From the NCBI GenBank assembly GCA_002068015.1, contig MVRV01000138.1:31113-95112 (forward strand): a DNA stretch of 64,000 bases, read 5' to 3'. Positions 34,971 to 44,127 of this stretch are shown here, in pieces; positions within the stretch are counted from its first letter, which is position 1; every line of letters starts with the position of its first letter. The position numbers and the translations under genes are program-made. The stretch is from Smithella sp. PtaU1.Bin162. Its GTDB lineage: Bacteria > Desulfobacterota > Syntrophia > Syntrophales > Smithellaceae. The notes under the pieces were generated by a model. It saw only the letters and a program-made list of their open reading frames with translations, was not told where the DNA came from and ran no database searches.

Positions 34971-36104
34971 ATGAAAAGATTTAAAACACAATATCCCGGA
35001 GTTTTTTACCGAGAAACAAAGCGGATCGGCGACAGCGGTACTGAAAAAGTCTTTTATATTGTTTTTAAAAAAGATGGAAAAATTTATGAGGAAAAAGCTG
35101 GCCGTCAATTTGTTGATGACATGTCGGCACCGCGGGCAGCACGGATTCGAGGGGAACTCATCGAAGGTAAGAGAAAATCACGCCTGAAGCAAAAAGAAGA
35201 GAAAAAGGCAATAGAAGACCGATGGACAATTGAGAAATTATGGGAAGCATACAAAAACAATCACCATATACTGAAGGGACTCATTCAAGACGAATGTCGA
35301 TTCAAGAAATATATTGAGCCGAGTCTAGGCAAAAAAGAGCCTCTCGAACTTGTCCCCTTGGATGTTGACCGATTACGGATCAAATTTATGAAGACAATGA
35401 AGCCTGCAACTGTCAGAAACGTCCTAGAACTGCTTAGACGGATCATCAACCACGCCGCAAAGAAACGGTTATGTCAAATACCCGATTTCAAGATTGAGAT
35501 GCCGGAAGTAAATAATATCAAGACAGAAGACTTGAGCACAGATCAATTGAATGCGTTGCTTAAAGCAATTGATAAATCCACCGATAGCACAGCGGCCAAC
35601 TTAATGAGAATGGTTTTATTTACCGGCATGCGGAGAGGAGAACTTTTTCACTTGAAGTGGCCAGACGTGGACTTTGAAAAATCATTCATCCATCTCGTAG
35701 ATCCCAAAAGTGGAACGGATGAAAGAATCCCGCTTAATGAGGCAGCGCGATCCGTTCTTAAATCCATTAAAAGGACATCTGAATATGTTTTCCCAAACAA
35801 AAGCGGGCAGCGTCTTACTGACATTGCAAAGGCAGTTAACCTAATAAAGAAGGCTGCCGGACTGCCGAAAGACTTCAGACCCCTTCACGGACTCCGACAT
35901 TTCTATGCAGCAACCTTAGCCTCATCGGGACAAGTAGATATGTACACTTTGCAAAAATTACTGACACACAAATCACCAATGATGACCCAGCGATATGCCC
36001 ATCTTCGAGATGAAACGTTACGAAGCGCCTCAAACTTGGCGGGAAAACTGATTAAGATTCATAAGAAAAAACATAATACGGATATGGCACAGATAATCTC
36101 ATAA
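34971..36104 (+). CDS. int: Tyrosine integrase of the mobile element
   Basis: Site-specific recombinase of 377 residues. An N-terminal arm-binding part (KRFKTQYPGVFYRETKR) and core-binding domain (IEKLWEAYKNNHHILKGLIQ) precede the catalytic domain with MVLFTGMRRGELFHLKWPDV (Arg), HGLRHFYAATLASSGQVDMY (HxxR), LLTHKSPMMTQRYAHL (His and nucleophilic Tyr). AAGGAGG precedes the ATG. Adjacent to the truncated tRNA-Met, so it almost certainly catalysed insertion there. It differs from xerD at 14561, which lacks the arm domain. Confidence 0.95.
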   Translation: MKRFKTQYPGVFYRETKRIGDSGTEKVFYIVFKKDGKIYEEKAGRQFVDDMSAPRAARIRGELIEGKRKSRLKQKEEKKAIEDRWTIEKLWEAYKNNHHILKGLIQDECRFKKYIEPSLGKKEPLELVPLDVDRLRIKFMKTMKPATVRNVLELLRRIINHAAKKRLCQIPDFKIEMPEVNNIKTEDLSTDQLNALLKAIDKSTDSTAANLMRMVLFTGMRRGELFHLKWPDVDFEKSFIHLVDPKSGTDERIPLNEAARSVLKSIKRTSEYVFPNKSGQRLTDIAKAVNLIKKAAGLPKDFRPLHGLRHFYAATLASSGQVDMYTLQKLLTHKSPMMTQRYAHLRDETLRSASNLAGKLIKIHKKKHNTDMAQIIS

Positions 36105-36239
36105 TGATGATAAAGATGGAACAAATTGCTTAAATCAAACAAAATTCCTTTTTGCATTTAATATTTTTTTGAATGTGAACAACTGCTATTAGATCTAAAA
36201 TCTAGATGTTTGCCCACTGTTCCCACGACTGGTGATTCA

Positions 36240-36284
36240 CAAACATTGTAAATTGAAAGCCTCCATTTCAATTTACAATGTTTG
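36240..36284. repeat. Perfect 19-bp inverted repeat with 7-base loop
   Basis: CAAACATTGTAAATTGAAA at 36240-36258 and its exact complement at 36266-36284 around GCCTCCA. A further GACTG/CAGTC pair (36227-36231 and 36285-36289) extends the symmetry. It has no T-run after it. It lies in the 283-base gap between the integrase and toxin genes, which otherwise holds nothing recognisable. It could be a terminator for convergent transcripts, a recombinase site or a folded single-strand site. Confidence 0.75.
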
Positions 36285-36387
36285 CAGTCATGGAAACTAT
36301 TTTAGTCAAGGTATAAATGGCTTCATTGTAAAAAATAAAAATTCTGAGATCTGTTGATCCCCGGACAGTAGTATTATTATAGGATAG

Positions 36388-36792
36388 TTAGTCTGCAAAA
36401 ATCGCTGCAAAATTTCTGGGATTAAGAATGATGATATCCTTATATTTTTTCAGGATCAACAGATCTTCATCTCCGGTAACGATATAATCCGCAGATGAAT
36501 CTATAGCGCAGGCAATAATCATGTCATCATCTGGATCCCGGCAAATACGTGGGATAGGACTTAGATGATCTATTATTTCAGATGCAGCCTCTGAAATAAT
36601 AGACTTGATTTCATTCAGGTCGGTGGCTGAAAGTTTGAACTTTTTTTTAAGTATGCCTTCAAATTCTCGAATGATATCATCACACAGAACAAGATCGAAG
36701 GCTTGTTTGCGTGCACGGGTTAGAAGGTCGGAGCAAAGTCCTTCAGTTAGGAAAGCGGCCACAAGCACATTTGTATCGAATACTGCCTTCAC
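36388..36792 (-). CDS. PIN-domain toxin (VapC-like RNase)
   Basis: 134 residues of the COG1569-type PIN family. Acidic catalytic residues are in MKAVFDTNVLVAAFL, DDIIREFEGIL, CRDPDDDMIIACAI and YIVTGDEDLL. It cleaves RNA if active. The start overlaps the antitoxin stop by four bases, the standard arrangement of type II toxin-antitoxin pairs. It probably stabilises the integrated element. Confidence 0.9.
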   Translation of the reverse strand: MKAVFDTNVLVAAFLTEGLCSDLLTRARKQAFDLVLCDDIIREFEGILKKKFKLSATDLNEIKSIISEAASEIIDHLSPIPRICRDPDDDMIIACAIDSSADYIVTGDEDLLILKKYKDIIILNPRNFAAIFAD

Positions 36793-37007
36793 GATATTGC
36801 CTTAAAAACATCGTTATCTGTAACGAATCCGGCTGCTTTTGCTTTTGGAATCAAACGTTTTTTTATGTGGCGGAATCTGCTTTCCCACAAATATTCCCCT
36901 AAGGACTCTTTTACAATATCGCTTTTATTCCTTCCAGTTTTTCTGGCAAACACATCCAATTCGACCGCAATTTTCTCCGGTAAACTGACGGATAAAACAC
37001 TTCTCAT
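36789..37007 (-). CDS. Ribbon-helix-helix antitoxin
   Basis: 72 residues. The N-terminal strand MRSVLSVSLPEKIAVELDVF and helices RKTGRNKSDIVKESLGEYLW are a CopG-type RHH, followed by a toxin-binding tail. AGGAGGTGT precedes the ATG. It is the first gene of the pair and presumably represses its own promoter in 37008-37147. Confidence 0.88.
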   Translation of the reverse strand: MRSVLSVSLPEKIAVELDVFARKTGRNKSDIVKESLGEYLWESRFRHIKKRLIPKAKAAGFVTDNDVFKAIS

Positions 37008-37147
37008 GTTACACCTCCTGTACTACAATACACTACCATCGTAAATATTTCAAGTTGAATAATATTAACTATAAGGAATAATCATTCCATTACGAAGATG
37101 TAAACTGACGTTTTAATGAAGGACGCATTAACCGGATGATTCACCTT

Positions 37148-37945
37148 TTATTTTTCTTCCAGCATTTTTGATACTTTTTCTATTGCAACGCCCTTCATTC
37201 GAATCTCATTAATCAACATGAGTTCGTAACCGGAAAGACTTTCCATCCCCATTGTTCGCTGGAGTTCGAGTTGAAGAACTTCGGCTTCAGTAGGCTCAAA
37301 CAATTTCGTGAATTTAATTTCTTCATCTATTAAATCCTTAATGTCTTCTATTGAAAGCATATTCCAATTGCGTATTTTATCAAAAATATCTCTAGGTAAT
37401 TCTTTCTGGGCAATAGATAAAACACATTTGTATTCCTGAGATATCTTTGTCATTTTTACGATGGGGCTCGGATAATCACCTGATAGATTGAATATATCTC
37501 TTTCTTTCTTCCTTCTGAACAAAAAAATATTATCGTGAGTATCCTTTAATACAATCGCATATATTAAGGGAAACCCAATATTCATAAATCTTTTTAATTC
37601 CGGAAATGGTGCAATCAGAGTAATCATGCGTAATTGCTTGTTCAGTCTCAATATAGAATATAATGGTTTGAAATTATCAAAGATAAAACCGTCCGGCATA
37701 AACATTTTTATCAACTGGCCGTCGCTTCTGAACGGATACACGGAATCATCATCTATGTATTCAGGATTTATATATAGTGCTTTGGCCATCATCGTTAAGG
37801 TTTCTTTGGAAAGACTTACCCGCCCTTTTTCGAATTGCTGCAGTGATTGATAAGCAATTTTCGCACTCGCCGAAACCTCCGGTTGAGTATATCCGGTTAA
37901 TTCCCTAACTAATTTAAACAGCTTGTTGACAGATAAATTATCCAT
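37148..37945 (-). CDS. XRE-family regulator of the mobile element
   Basis: 265 residues from the ATG at 37945 (AAGGA upstream). The N-terminal 65 residues are a Cro/CI-type HTH (LVRELTGYTQPEVSASAKIA, then YQSLQQFEKGRVSLSKETLT). The remaining 200 residues are not recognisable but include DTHDNIFLFRRKKERDIFNL, and there is no clear peptidase motif. It is divergent from the excisionase-like gene. An inverted pair ACCTGT (37971) / ACAGGT (38002) in the gap may be its operator. Confidence 0.75.
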   Translation of the reverse strand: MDNLSVNKLFKLVRELTGYTQPEVSASAKIAYQSLQQFEKGRVSLSKETLTMMAKALYINPEYIDDDSVYPFRSDGQLIKMFMPDGFIFDNFKPLYSILRLNKQLRMITLIAPFPELKRFMNIGFPLIYAIVLKDTHDNIFLFRRKKERDIFNLSGDYPSPIVKMTKISQEYKCVLSIAQKELPRDIFDKIRNWNMLSIEDIKDLIDEEIKFTKLFEPTEAEVLQLELQRTMGMESLSGYELMLINEIRMKGVAIEKVSKMLEEK

Positions 37946-38064
37946 AAATATTCCTTGACACAAGTATTCGACCTGTTATATTTCAATATATATTAGTAAA
38001 CACAGGTTATAAGCTAGTATTAAACATACATGAAATGAAAATAAAAAGCAAGGAGCGGAAAGTA

Positions 38065-38268
38065 ATGGAAAAATTATTAATCACAGAATCTGAGGCGTCC
38101 AAACTATTAAGCGTTTCTACTCAGACATTGCGCAATGATCGCGTATCCTCCCGCGGGTGCACCTACGTTAAAATAGTTAAAAAAGGCAACAGCCGTGGCA
38201 GCATCAGGTACAAGATGACTGATATTATTGAATATATCGAAAAAAATACAATAAAATTAGAGAGATAA
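38065..38268 (+). CDS. Small MerR/excisionase-like DNA-binding protein
   Basis: 67 residues from the ATG at 38065, with AAGGAG upstream. ITESEASKLLSVSTQTLRND is a winged-helix of the excisionase/HTH_17 type, with a wing-like VKKGNSRGSIRYKMTDIIEY after it. Its place next to the XRE regulator and upstream of parA fits a directionality factor or an activator of the transfer operon. Confidence 0.7.
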   Translation: MEKLLITESEASKLLSVSTQTLRNDRVSSRGCTYVKIVKKGNSRGSIRYKMTDIIEYIEKNTIKLER

Positions 38269-38283
38269 AATGAGGGGCGGATG

Positions 38284-39111
38284 ATGAACCCGATTATCAG
38301 CGTTATCAATAACAAAGGTGGTACGGCGAAAACCACGACAGTAATCAATACTGGAGATGCTTTATCAAGGCTTGGGAAAAGGATTCTAATCATTGATATG
38401 GATAATCAGTGCAACGCGACGGACATCCTGCAGGGCGGCATGGAAAAACCATTCGTCAAAAGCCTTTACGATTTAATAGATCCCCGGGGTGATAGGAGTG
38501 ATAACGAAAACGCTGATATAGAAAGCTGTATATATCCTACCGTCAACAAGAAACTGCATTTTATACCCAATATTCCTGATTCCGCTATCCTTAGCCCCAG
38601 AATTGTCCTGGGAGGTGAATCTGCCCTCTTCCTCCTGCGGGAACGCATGCGGAATTATGCCTTGAATAATTTCGACTTTACTTTTATTGATTGTCCCCCC
38701 AATGTAGATGTATTCGTTATTTCGGCGCTGATCGCATCTGATCTCGTGATAGTCCCCACCATGGCCGGCAGCAAATTTTCACTGAACGGACTCGTGAAAA
38801 CAAAAGCCTTTATAGACGATATAGGCGACCGTTATAATGCTGATCTCAAATTTTTAAAACTCCTGATTACGATGGTGGACAGCCGTACATCAATCTGCAA
38901 AACGATTGTTAATGCCATACGGAAAACTTTTTTGGAACACGAGGTCTTCTATCAGACCATTCCCATGAATACCGATTTTCAAAAAGCGGAAGTTTTTAAT
39001 CAATCTATTTTTGATTACAGGATCGGCGCTCCCGGCGCCGGCGCATATATGAATGTTGCCGAAGAAATCATCCATTCAATAAAAAGTAAAAACAATGTCC
39101 TTAACCCCTGA
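38284..39111 (+). CDS. parA: ParA-family ATPase
   Basis: 275 residues. The deviant Walker A is INNKGGTAKTTTVINTGDAL, Walker A' is ILIIDMDNQCNATDIL and Walker B is FTFIDCPPNVDVF. These define ParA/Soj-type partition ATPases. A second ATG three bases earlier (38281) is possible. No recognisable ParB follows; the next gene may serve as the partner. On an integrative element ParA may help maintain an excised circular form. Confidence 0.9.
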   Translation: MNPIISVINNKGGTAKTTTVINTGDALSRLGKRILIIDMDNQCNATDILQGGMEKPFVKSLYDLIDPRGDRSDNENADIESCIYPTVNKKLHFIPNIPDSAILSPRIVLGGESALFLLRERMRNYALNNFDFTFIDCPPNVDVFVISALIASDLVIVPTMAGSKFSLNGLVKTKAFIDDIGDRYNADLKFLKLLITMVDSRTSICKTIVNAIRKTFLEHEVFYQTIPMNTDFQKAEVFNQSIFDYRIGAPGAGAYMNVAEEIIHSIKSKNNVLNP

Positions 39112-39129
39112 TTAAGGAAAGAATCATTT

Positions 39130-40521
39130 ATGCAAGCTAAAAGTCCGACCGGAAAATCCAACATCATGAGCAGGATCGTCGATGAAATGGTTACAAACGT
39201 ATCCGGCCAGTTTCGTGGAGCTGATTCTCCCAAAGAACAGACAGAAGAACACTCAAACGAACAGACGATCAAACAGATGGACAATCAAACAGTCAAACAG
39301 CCAGATAGTCAAACACTCAGCCAGGCAAACAGACAGTCAATCAGACGGACAGTTGGACGATCAATCAATCGGTCTTCAGAACACCATAAAGAACAGCCAG
39401 AAGAACACACAGAAAAGCCGGTAATAAAACACTCTAACGGCCAGTCAGTAAAGCAGGATAACTCCGGAACGCACATTTTAACTGCCATGGATAGATCCTC
39501 ACCCCCGTTTGCTCATTTTACGGAAAGGCAGAGCGCTCTCCTGGCCTTTATGATGCACAGTAAAAATAAATATATCACTCTGGAGTATATTGCTTATGCA
39601 ACCGGCCTACCCTATGCTTCAGTCCGCACTGTAATCAGGACTCTTCGCCAATATAAATATGTTTTGAGCACAGGCCGTTCGCGGCATTTTAAGACACAAT
39701 ACCTCTATTACGAGCTGGACGAGATTCGCTGTGAACAATTCTGGAAGGAAAAAGGTGCTTTGTATGATTTCAGCAGACCTTTGAGATGGGACAGGAACGG
39801 GTTAATTCGGACTTCGGAAATAGAATCCCCTGAACAGAGGAAAGAACAGACAAAAGAACACCCAGCAGAACACATAAAAGAACAGTCACTCCATCAGACG
39901 GACAGTCAAACGGTCAAACAGACTGACTTACTTAGTAGTAGTATATTTAATACGAAACTACTACTAACTGAAATAACGGAAACATTTGAAACCCACCCGG
40001 ACTTTGTATTTTGGGCGGAAGAAAGTCTTGAACCCAATACCGTGCTCAGATGGATAGAAGAATTCAGCGACGTCCCGATAAAAGCTGAAGATATGTTGCT
40101 ATATCTTTCCCGCTGCAGTTACGATCTGACAACACTCAACAAAAAAGCATCTCTTAAAAATACACCCGTGAACTACTTTTATGGTTGCCTCAAACGGAAC
40201 AAAACATACTTGCCGCCACAAGGGTTTAAAAGCATCGAGGAGAGGATTTTAGAAGATAAACGGAAGATTGTGGAAGAACTGGAGAACAGGGTCCGTGAAC
40301 TCCAGGAATTAGAAGAAAAAGAAAAACAGGCAAATATCGAAATTAAATTCCGTGAAATGATGAGGGAAGAGACTGGTGAACTCTACAATGCTTGCTTAAA
40401 TAATATCCCGGCTGTGTTCAAGAACAGTGATCGGTCCGGGCCGGGATTCAAGACCGCCATGAAACAAGTATTTATGAAATCACAAATAGCTGATCAAATT
40501 AATGGAGGAGTCTCATTATGA
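39130..40521 (+). CDS. Unrecognised protein with Gln/Thr/Glu-rich repeats and a winged-helix-like centre
   Basis: 463 residues. Three low-complexity stretches at about residues 34-60, 80-110 and 235-265 repeat a pattern like KEQTEEH ... IKQxDxQTVKQ. Between the second and third is a compact domain FTERQSALLAFMMHSKNKYI followed by LEYIAYATGLPYASVRTVIR, which looks like a winged HTH. The C-terminal 100 residues are charged helix (DKRKIVEELENRVRELQELE). The gene follows parA and overlaps the next gene in ATGA. A centromere-binding or replication-initiator role is possible; I cannot assign it. Confidence 0.6.
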   Translation: MQAKSPTGKSNIMSRIVDEMVTNVSGQFRGADSPKEQTEEHSNEQTIKQMDNQTVKQPDSQTLSQANRQSIRRTVGRSINRSSEHHKEQPEEHTEKPVIKHSNGQSVKQDNSGTHILTAMDRSSPPFAHFTERQSALLAFMMHSKNKYITLEYIAYATGLPYASVRTVIRTLRQYKYVLSTGRSRHFKTQYLYYELDEIRCEQFWKEKGALYDFSRPLRWDRNGLIRTSEIESPEQRKEQTKEHPAEHIKEQSLHQTDSQTVKQTDLLSSSIFNTKLLLTEITETFETHPDFVFWAEESLEPNTVLRWIEEFSDVPIKAEDMLLYLSRCSYDLTTLNKKASLKNTPVNYFYGCLKRNKTYLPPQGFKSIEERILEDKRKIVEELENRVRELQELEEKEKQANIEIKFREMMREETGELYNACLNNIPAVFKNSDRSGPGFKTAMKQVFMKSQIADQINGGVSL

Positions 40522-40751
40522 AAAATGCTGCGAAAGAGAAAAACAAATTGAATCCCGGTTATTCTGAGAAAATTTATGCGCTCGAGAAAAAAATTGAATC
40601 ATTGAAGATGAAAGCTAAAGTCGCAGAAGAAAAAAGATTTAATAATCAAAGAATTAAATTGCATGCCCTGGTTACTTCTTTTGCTTCCACGGGCTGGCCG
40701 GAAGATTACGAAACGCTGAAATTAAATATCAAATCAATAATTGAGGAATAA
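40518..40751 (+). CDS. Small coiled-coil protein
   Basis: 77 residues, strongly helical and charged (YSEKIYALEKKIESLKMKAK, then VAEEKRFNNQRIKLHALVTS). It overlaps the preceding gene by four bases and stops three bases before the relaxase start, so it belongs to the mobilisation operon. GGAGG precedes the ATG inside the upstream gene. No family recognised. Confidence 0.6.
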   Translation: MKNAAKEKNKLNPGYSEKIYALEKKIESLKMKAKVAEEKRFNNQRIKLHALVTSFASTGWPEDYETLKLNIKSIIEE

Positions 40752-40754
40752 TTT

Positions 40755-43550
40755 ATGATGGGACCGGTTACTCAATCGGCAACAGCTGCAAGTAAATATT
40801 ATTATGAAAAGGATCCAATTTGCGACAAGGATAATAGCAGGTGGTTAGGCGGGGGATGCGAATTTCTTGGGTTGGAGGTAGGCACCGTTGTCTTGAAGGA
40901 CGATTTCAATAATATCATCAATGGAAATGATTTAACCGGCAGGCAAATAGTTCAGGATACCTATGCCGCGGCGGGGCGAACAGAACATCGCGCCGGCGTT
41001 GATTTTGTTTTTTCCGATCCGAAAAGCGTTTCCATTATGGAGCATCTGGCCAAAGACGAGAGGATAAGAAACATCAGATCAGGTGCCATTGAAGACGTTG
41101 TGAGACATATCGATGATAATTATATTGCCTACCGCGAAACAGTAAACTACCAGGTAAATGTTGTCCATGCTACCGGAAAGGGTATTTTCTCCACATATGA
41201 ACATTCAACCAGCCGTGAAAACGATCCTAATTCTCATACTCATGTTTTGATATGCAACATGGTTCAACGTAATGACGGTTCCTATAGGGCTTTATATAAC
41301 GATGACATTTTCAAAAATCAAAAAGAGATTACCGCCGTCTATAATGCCAGTATGGCTAAAGGTTTGTCAGAGATTGGTTATGCCATAGAGATCAAACCTA
41401 ACGGATTATACGAGGTTGCCGGGGTTCCGAAAGAGTTAATGGACACATTTTCCAAAAGAACTGCCAATATCAAACAAGCGGAAGCTGAATATTTAGATAA
41501 CAACAACATTCCGAAAACTAACCCCAAAATACAAGTAATTGCAACGCTGGAAACAAGGCCGGAAAAATCAGACTTAACAAAAAAATATTTGCTGGATTCC
41601 TGGAATAAGCAAGCCTGTGATATCGGCTATCCCCAGGATAAACTGGCGTCCTTGGTTGCAGCAGCGTTTAATAATAAAATTGTCAATGATATTTCTGTCA
41701 ACAGCGTCATTCGTCACGTGGTTAATGATCTTACCGCCACTGAATCTACCTTTACAACTTCTGAGTTAATGAAACACAGCCTGGCTCTGTCGCTGGGTAA
41801 ATATAACAAAAATGACATCACTAAGGAAATTGCTAAGAACGCAGTCACAGACAGGTTATTTACTGAAATAGCACCCGGAATCCATAGCACGGACAAAATG
41901 ATTGAGACGGAAAAAGATATTTTATGGATGCTGGAAGCAGGAAAAGGAAACGTAGATCCCTTAATGAGTAAAGAAGAAGCTCAAAGTTTTATTACCGCTT
42001 TTGAAAAGGACAATAATAATATTGCGCCTCATGGTTTGACCAGAGATCAAAGAAATCTTTTTATTGATGTAATGACCTCTCCTGATCAGTTTATTGTTAT
42101 TCAGGGAGACGCAGGAACCGGCAAAACAACTATTTTTAAAGCCGTTGCCGCAGCGTGTGAGGAAAAAAATGTTACGCTAACCGGCCATTCCAAAACCGGT
42201 AAAGCCGTCGAGGAATTTGTCAGTGCCACCGGTGCCAGAGGCATTACCGTTGATTCTTTTCTACTCCATAAATCCGAAGAAAGCGGCACTTCTTTAAGGA
42301 TTATCGATGAAGCTTCCATGCTGGGTTCTCTGCAAACACATTCCATGATGGAGAGAGCCGTTACTGATGATGCCCGGTTAATTCTGCTGGGTGACATGAA
42401 ACAATTACAGGCTATAGATGCCGGACGTGCTTTTCAGGATGCTCAGGAAAAAGGTGATATTCATGTGGTTAAATTAGCGCAGAGTATTCGCCAAAAAAAT
42501 GCTTATACAATTAAATTGGCCGAGCTCACAAAAAGTAAATATAAAATAAATGATGCCGTCAATCTGATCAATGAAAATAATAAGCTTTACGAAAGAATTT
42601 CTTTTAATGACCGCCGGGATATAATTCTGGAACTATATAAAAATGATCCATCCAATTCCATTGTTGTTACATCTACCAATAAGGAAAAGGATGTCTTAAA
42701 TTCCGACATTCGGTCTTATTTAGTAAATAATAATGCGATAGACAGCAACGGTTTCTTTTTTAAAACCCAGGCGCCTATTTCGCTAGTGGGGATTGCCAAA
42801 AGGTTTTCTTCTCATTACGAGATTGACAATACCATTCATATTAAAAAATCATTCCAAGGTATCGAGTCCGGAACTTCCGGTAAAATAACCAGTATTGATT
42901 TAAACAATAATAAAATTACTGCAACAATGGATGATGGTTCTATGCAAAAAATAGATATGTTCAAAAATGGAGATAAGATATCTGGCTCAGCAGACACGAT
43001 AAAAGAATTTGCCCAAGGCGATCACATCATGTTTTTGAAAAATGATAAATTAATTGGCGTGAATAACGGCCAAACCGGAACAATTAATTCCATCGATGAG
43101 AGTGGAATCATCAACGTCAGTGTCGGTAAAAATCGGATTAATGTAAATTTAAATCACTATAATTATGTAGATCATGCTTATGCGATTACTGATTACAAAT
43201 CACAGGGAGGATCATATTCCAAAGTTATCTTCAGCGCTCTGGCCAATCGAGTAAATCTTAATTCGTTTTATGTTGCGGCTACCCGGGCTAAAGATGATTT
43301 TTATTTATTGACCGATGATATTGATCAATTAAAAAAGTATGCCTCCCTCCCCCAGGATAAAAAATCGACACTTGATCATACAATTCAAACCGATGAAATA
43401 ATAAATGGAATAAATATTTATTCTAAAGTTGAAAAAGATATCAATAATTCTCAACAGCAGAAAGATTTATCCCGGATGGAAAAAGACAGATACGCCACAG
43501 AGCAAATGCCTCAGCACAGTAATTCTTTCGAGAGTGGAATAGAAATTTAA
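40755..43550 (+). CDS. MobF-type relaxase-helicase (TrwC/TraI family)
   Basis: 931 residues. The N-terminal relaxase has tandem tyrosines (KYYYEKD, Y15-Y17), the core GVDFVFSDPKSVSI and metal-binding histidines H150, H161 and H163 (DPNSHTHVLICNM). The helicase half has Walker A GDAGTGKTTIFKAV near residue 451, RIIDEASMLGSL and VDHAYAITDYKSQGGSY. It nicks the transfer origin and unwinds the strand. A second ATG at 40758 is equally good. Full length for a compact MobF protein and apparently intact. Confidence 0.93.
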   Translation: MMGPVTQSATAASKYYYEKDPICDKDNSRWLGGGCEFLGLEVGTVVLKDDFNNIINGNDLTGRQIVQDTYAAAGRTEHRAGVDFVFSDPKSVSIMEHLAKDERIRNIRSGAIEDVVRHIDDNYIAYRETVNYQVNVVHATGKGIFSTYEHSTSRENDPNSHTHVLICNMVQRNDGSYRALYNDDIFKNQKEITAVYNASMAKGLSEIGYAIEIKPNGLYEVAGVPKELMDTFSKRTANIKQAEAEYLDNNNIPKTNPKIQVIATLETRPEKSDLTKKYLLDSWNKQACDIGYPQDKLASLVAAAFNNKIVNDISVNSVIRHVVNDLTATESTFTTSELMKHSLALSLGKYNKNDITKEIAKNAVTDRLFTEIAPGIHSTDKMIETEKDILWMLEAGKGNVDPLMSKEEAQSFITAFEKDNNNIAPHGLTRDQRNLFIDVMTSPDQFIVIQGDAGTGKTTIFKAVAAACEEKNVTLTGHSKTGKAVEEFVSATGARGITVDSFLLHKSEESGTSLRIIDEASMLGSLQTHSMMERAVTDDARLILLGDMKQLQAIDAGRAFQDAQEKGDIHVVKLAQSIRQKNAYTIKLAELTKSKYKINDAVNLINENNKLYERISFNDRRDIILELYKNDPSNSIVVTSTNKEKDVLNSDIRSYLVNNNAIDSNGFFFKTQAPISLVGIAKRFSSHYEIDNTIHIKKSFQGIESGTSGKITSIDLNNNKITATMDDGSMQKIDMFKNGDKISGSADTIKEFAQGDHIMFLKNDKLIGVNNGQTGTINSIDESGIINVSVGKNRINVNLNHYNYVDHAYAITDYKSQGGSYSKVIFSALANRVNLNSFYVAATRAKDDFYLLTDDIDQLKKYASLPQDKKSTLDHTIQTDEIINGINIYSKVEKDINNSQQQKDLSRMEKDRYATEQMPQHSNSFESGIEI

Positions 43551-43787
43551 CAATCGTCTATTGGAGGCCAAGGAGTGAAAAACTCAAGGAATAGGTTAAT
43601 GGAAGAGTACGCGGGTTATTTGCGGAGACCCTACGCAGAAAATTTCTGCTTAAACTTTAAAAACGGGACAATAAAATGATTATTAGTAGCTGATATAATT
43701 TAACATTAAGCTTTAAATATTATTTAAAGCAGCAAAGATAATATAAGACAATTTGGCAATATAAACATATGGATACGAGGTTTAAAC
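43551..43787. other. Candidate transfer origin (oriT)
   Basis: A/T-rich gap between relaxase and RHH gene containing GCAGAAA-A-TTTCTGC at 43635-43649 and GCTTTAAAT-ATT-ATTTAAAGC at 43710-43730, both perfect. In R388 the oriT lies just upstream of trwA, an RHH gene that precedes the coupling protein; the layout here is comparable. No nic site can be identified by eye. Confidence 0.4.
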
Positions 43788-44114
43788 ATGGGAGAGATTG
43801 TTGGAGCTAAAATTATCGGTGAGCTAAGGGCACGAATGGATCAGGAAGCGGCAGATAAAAATTGCTCGCTGTCCGAATTAATTAGGCAAAAAATAATATT
43901 TGCCTATGAGCAGGAAGAGAAAGAAAAGACGATTACTAATTTAAAAATAATCGAAGGAGATATTAAATCTTTAATGAATTTGCTCATCATGAATTCTTCT
44001 TTTTTCGCTGAATATATTCGTAAAGAAAAAGGCGTGGACACCTGGATGGAAATATTTAGTGCTGCAAAAGCAATATTGGATGATTATAAAAATACTGGAA
44101 AGCTCGCCATATAG
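43788..44114 (+). CDS. Ribbon-helix-helix relaxosome accessory protein (TrwA-like position)
   Basis: 108 residues. The N-terminus GAKIIGELRARMDQEAADKN followed by CSLSELIRQKIIFAYEQEEK has the strand-helix-helix of RHH proteins. The rest is helical and hydrophobic (IKSLMNLLIMNSSFFAEYI). It lies between the relaxase and the coupling protein, 14 bases before the latter. By position it should bind oriT and the transfer operon promoter. Confidence 0.65.
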   Translation: MGEIVGAKIIGELRARMDQEAADKNCSLSELIRQKIIFAYEQEEKEKTITNLKIIEGDIKSLMNLLIMNSSFFAEYIRKEKGVDTWMEIFSAAKAILDDYKNTGKLAI

Positions 44115-44127
44115 AATTGAATGAATT

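Noticed and set aside
39240..39440. Repetitive CAGACAGTCAAA-like DNA as a CRISPR array
   Set aside because: Units are irregular, without constant repeats or unique spacers, and lie in a coding frame.
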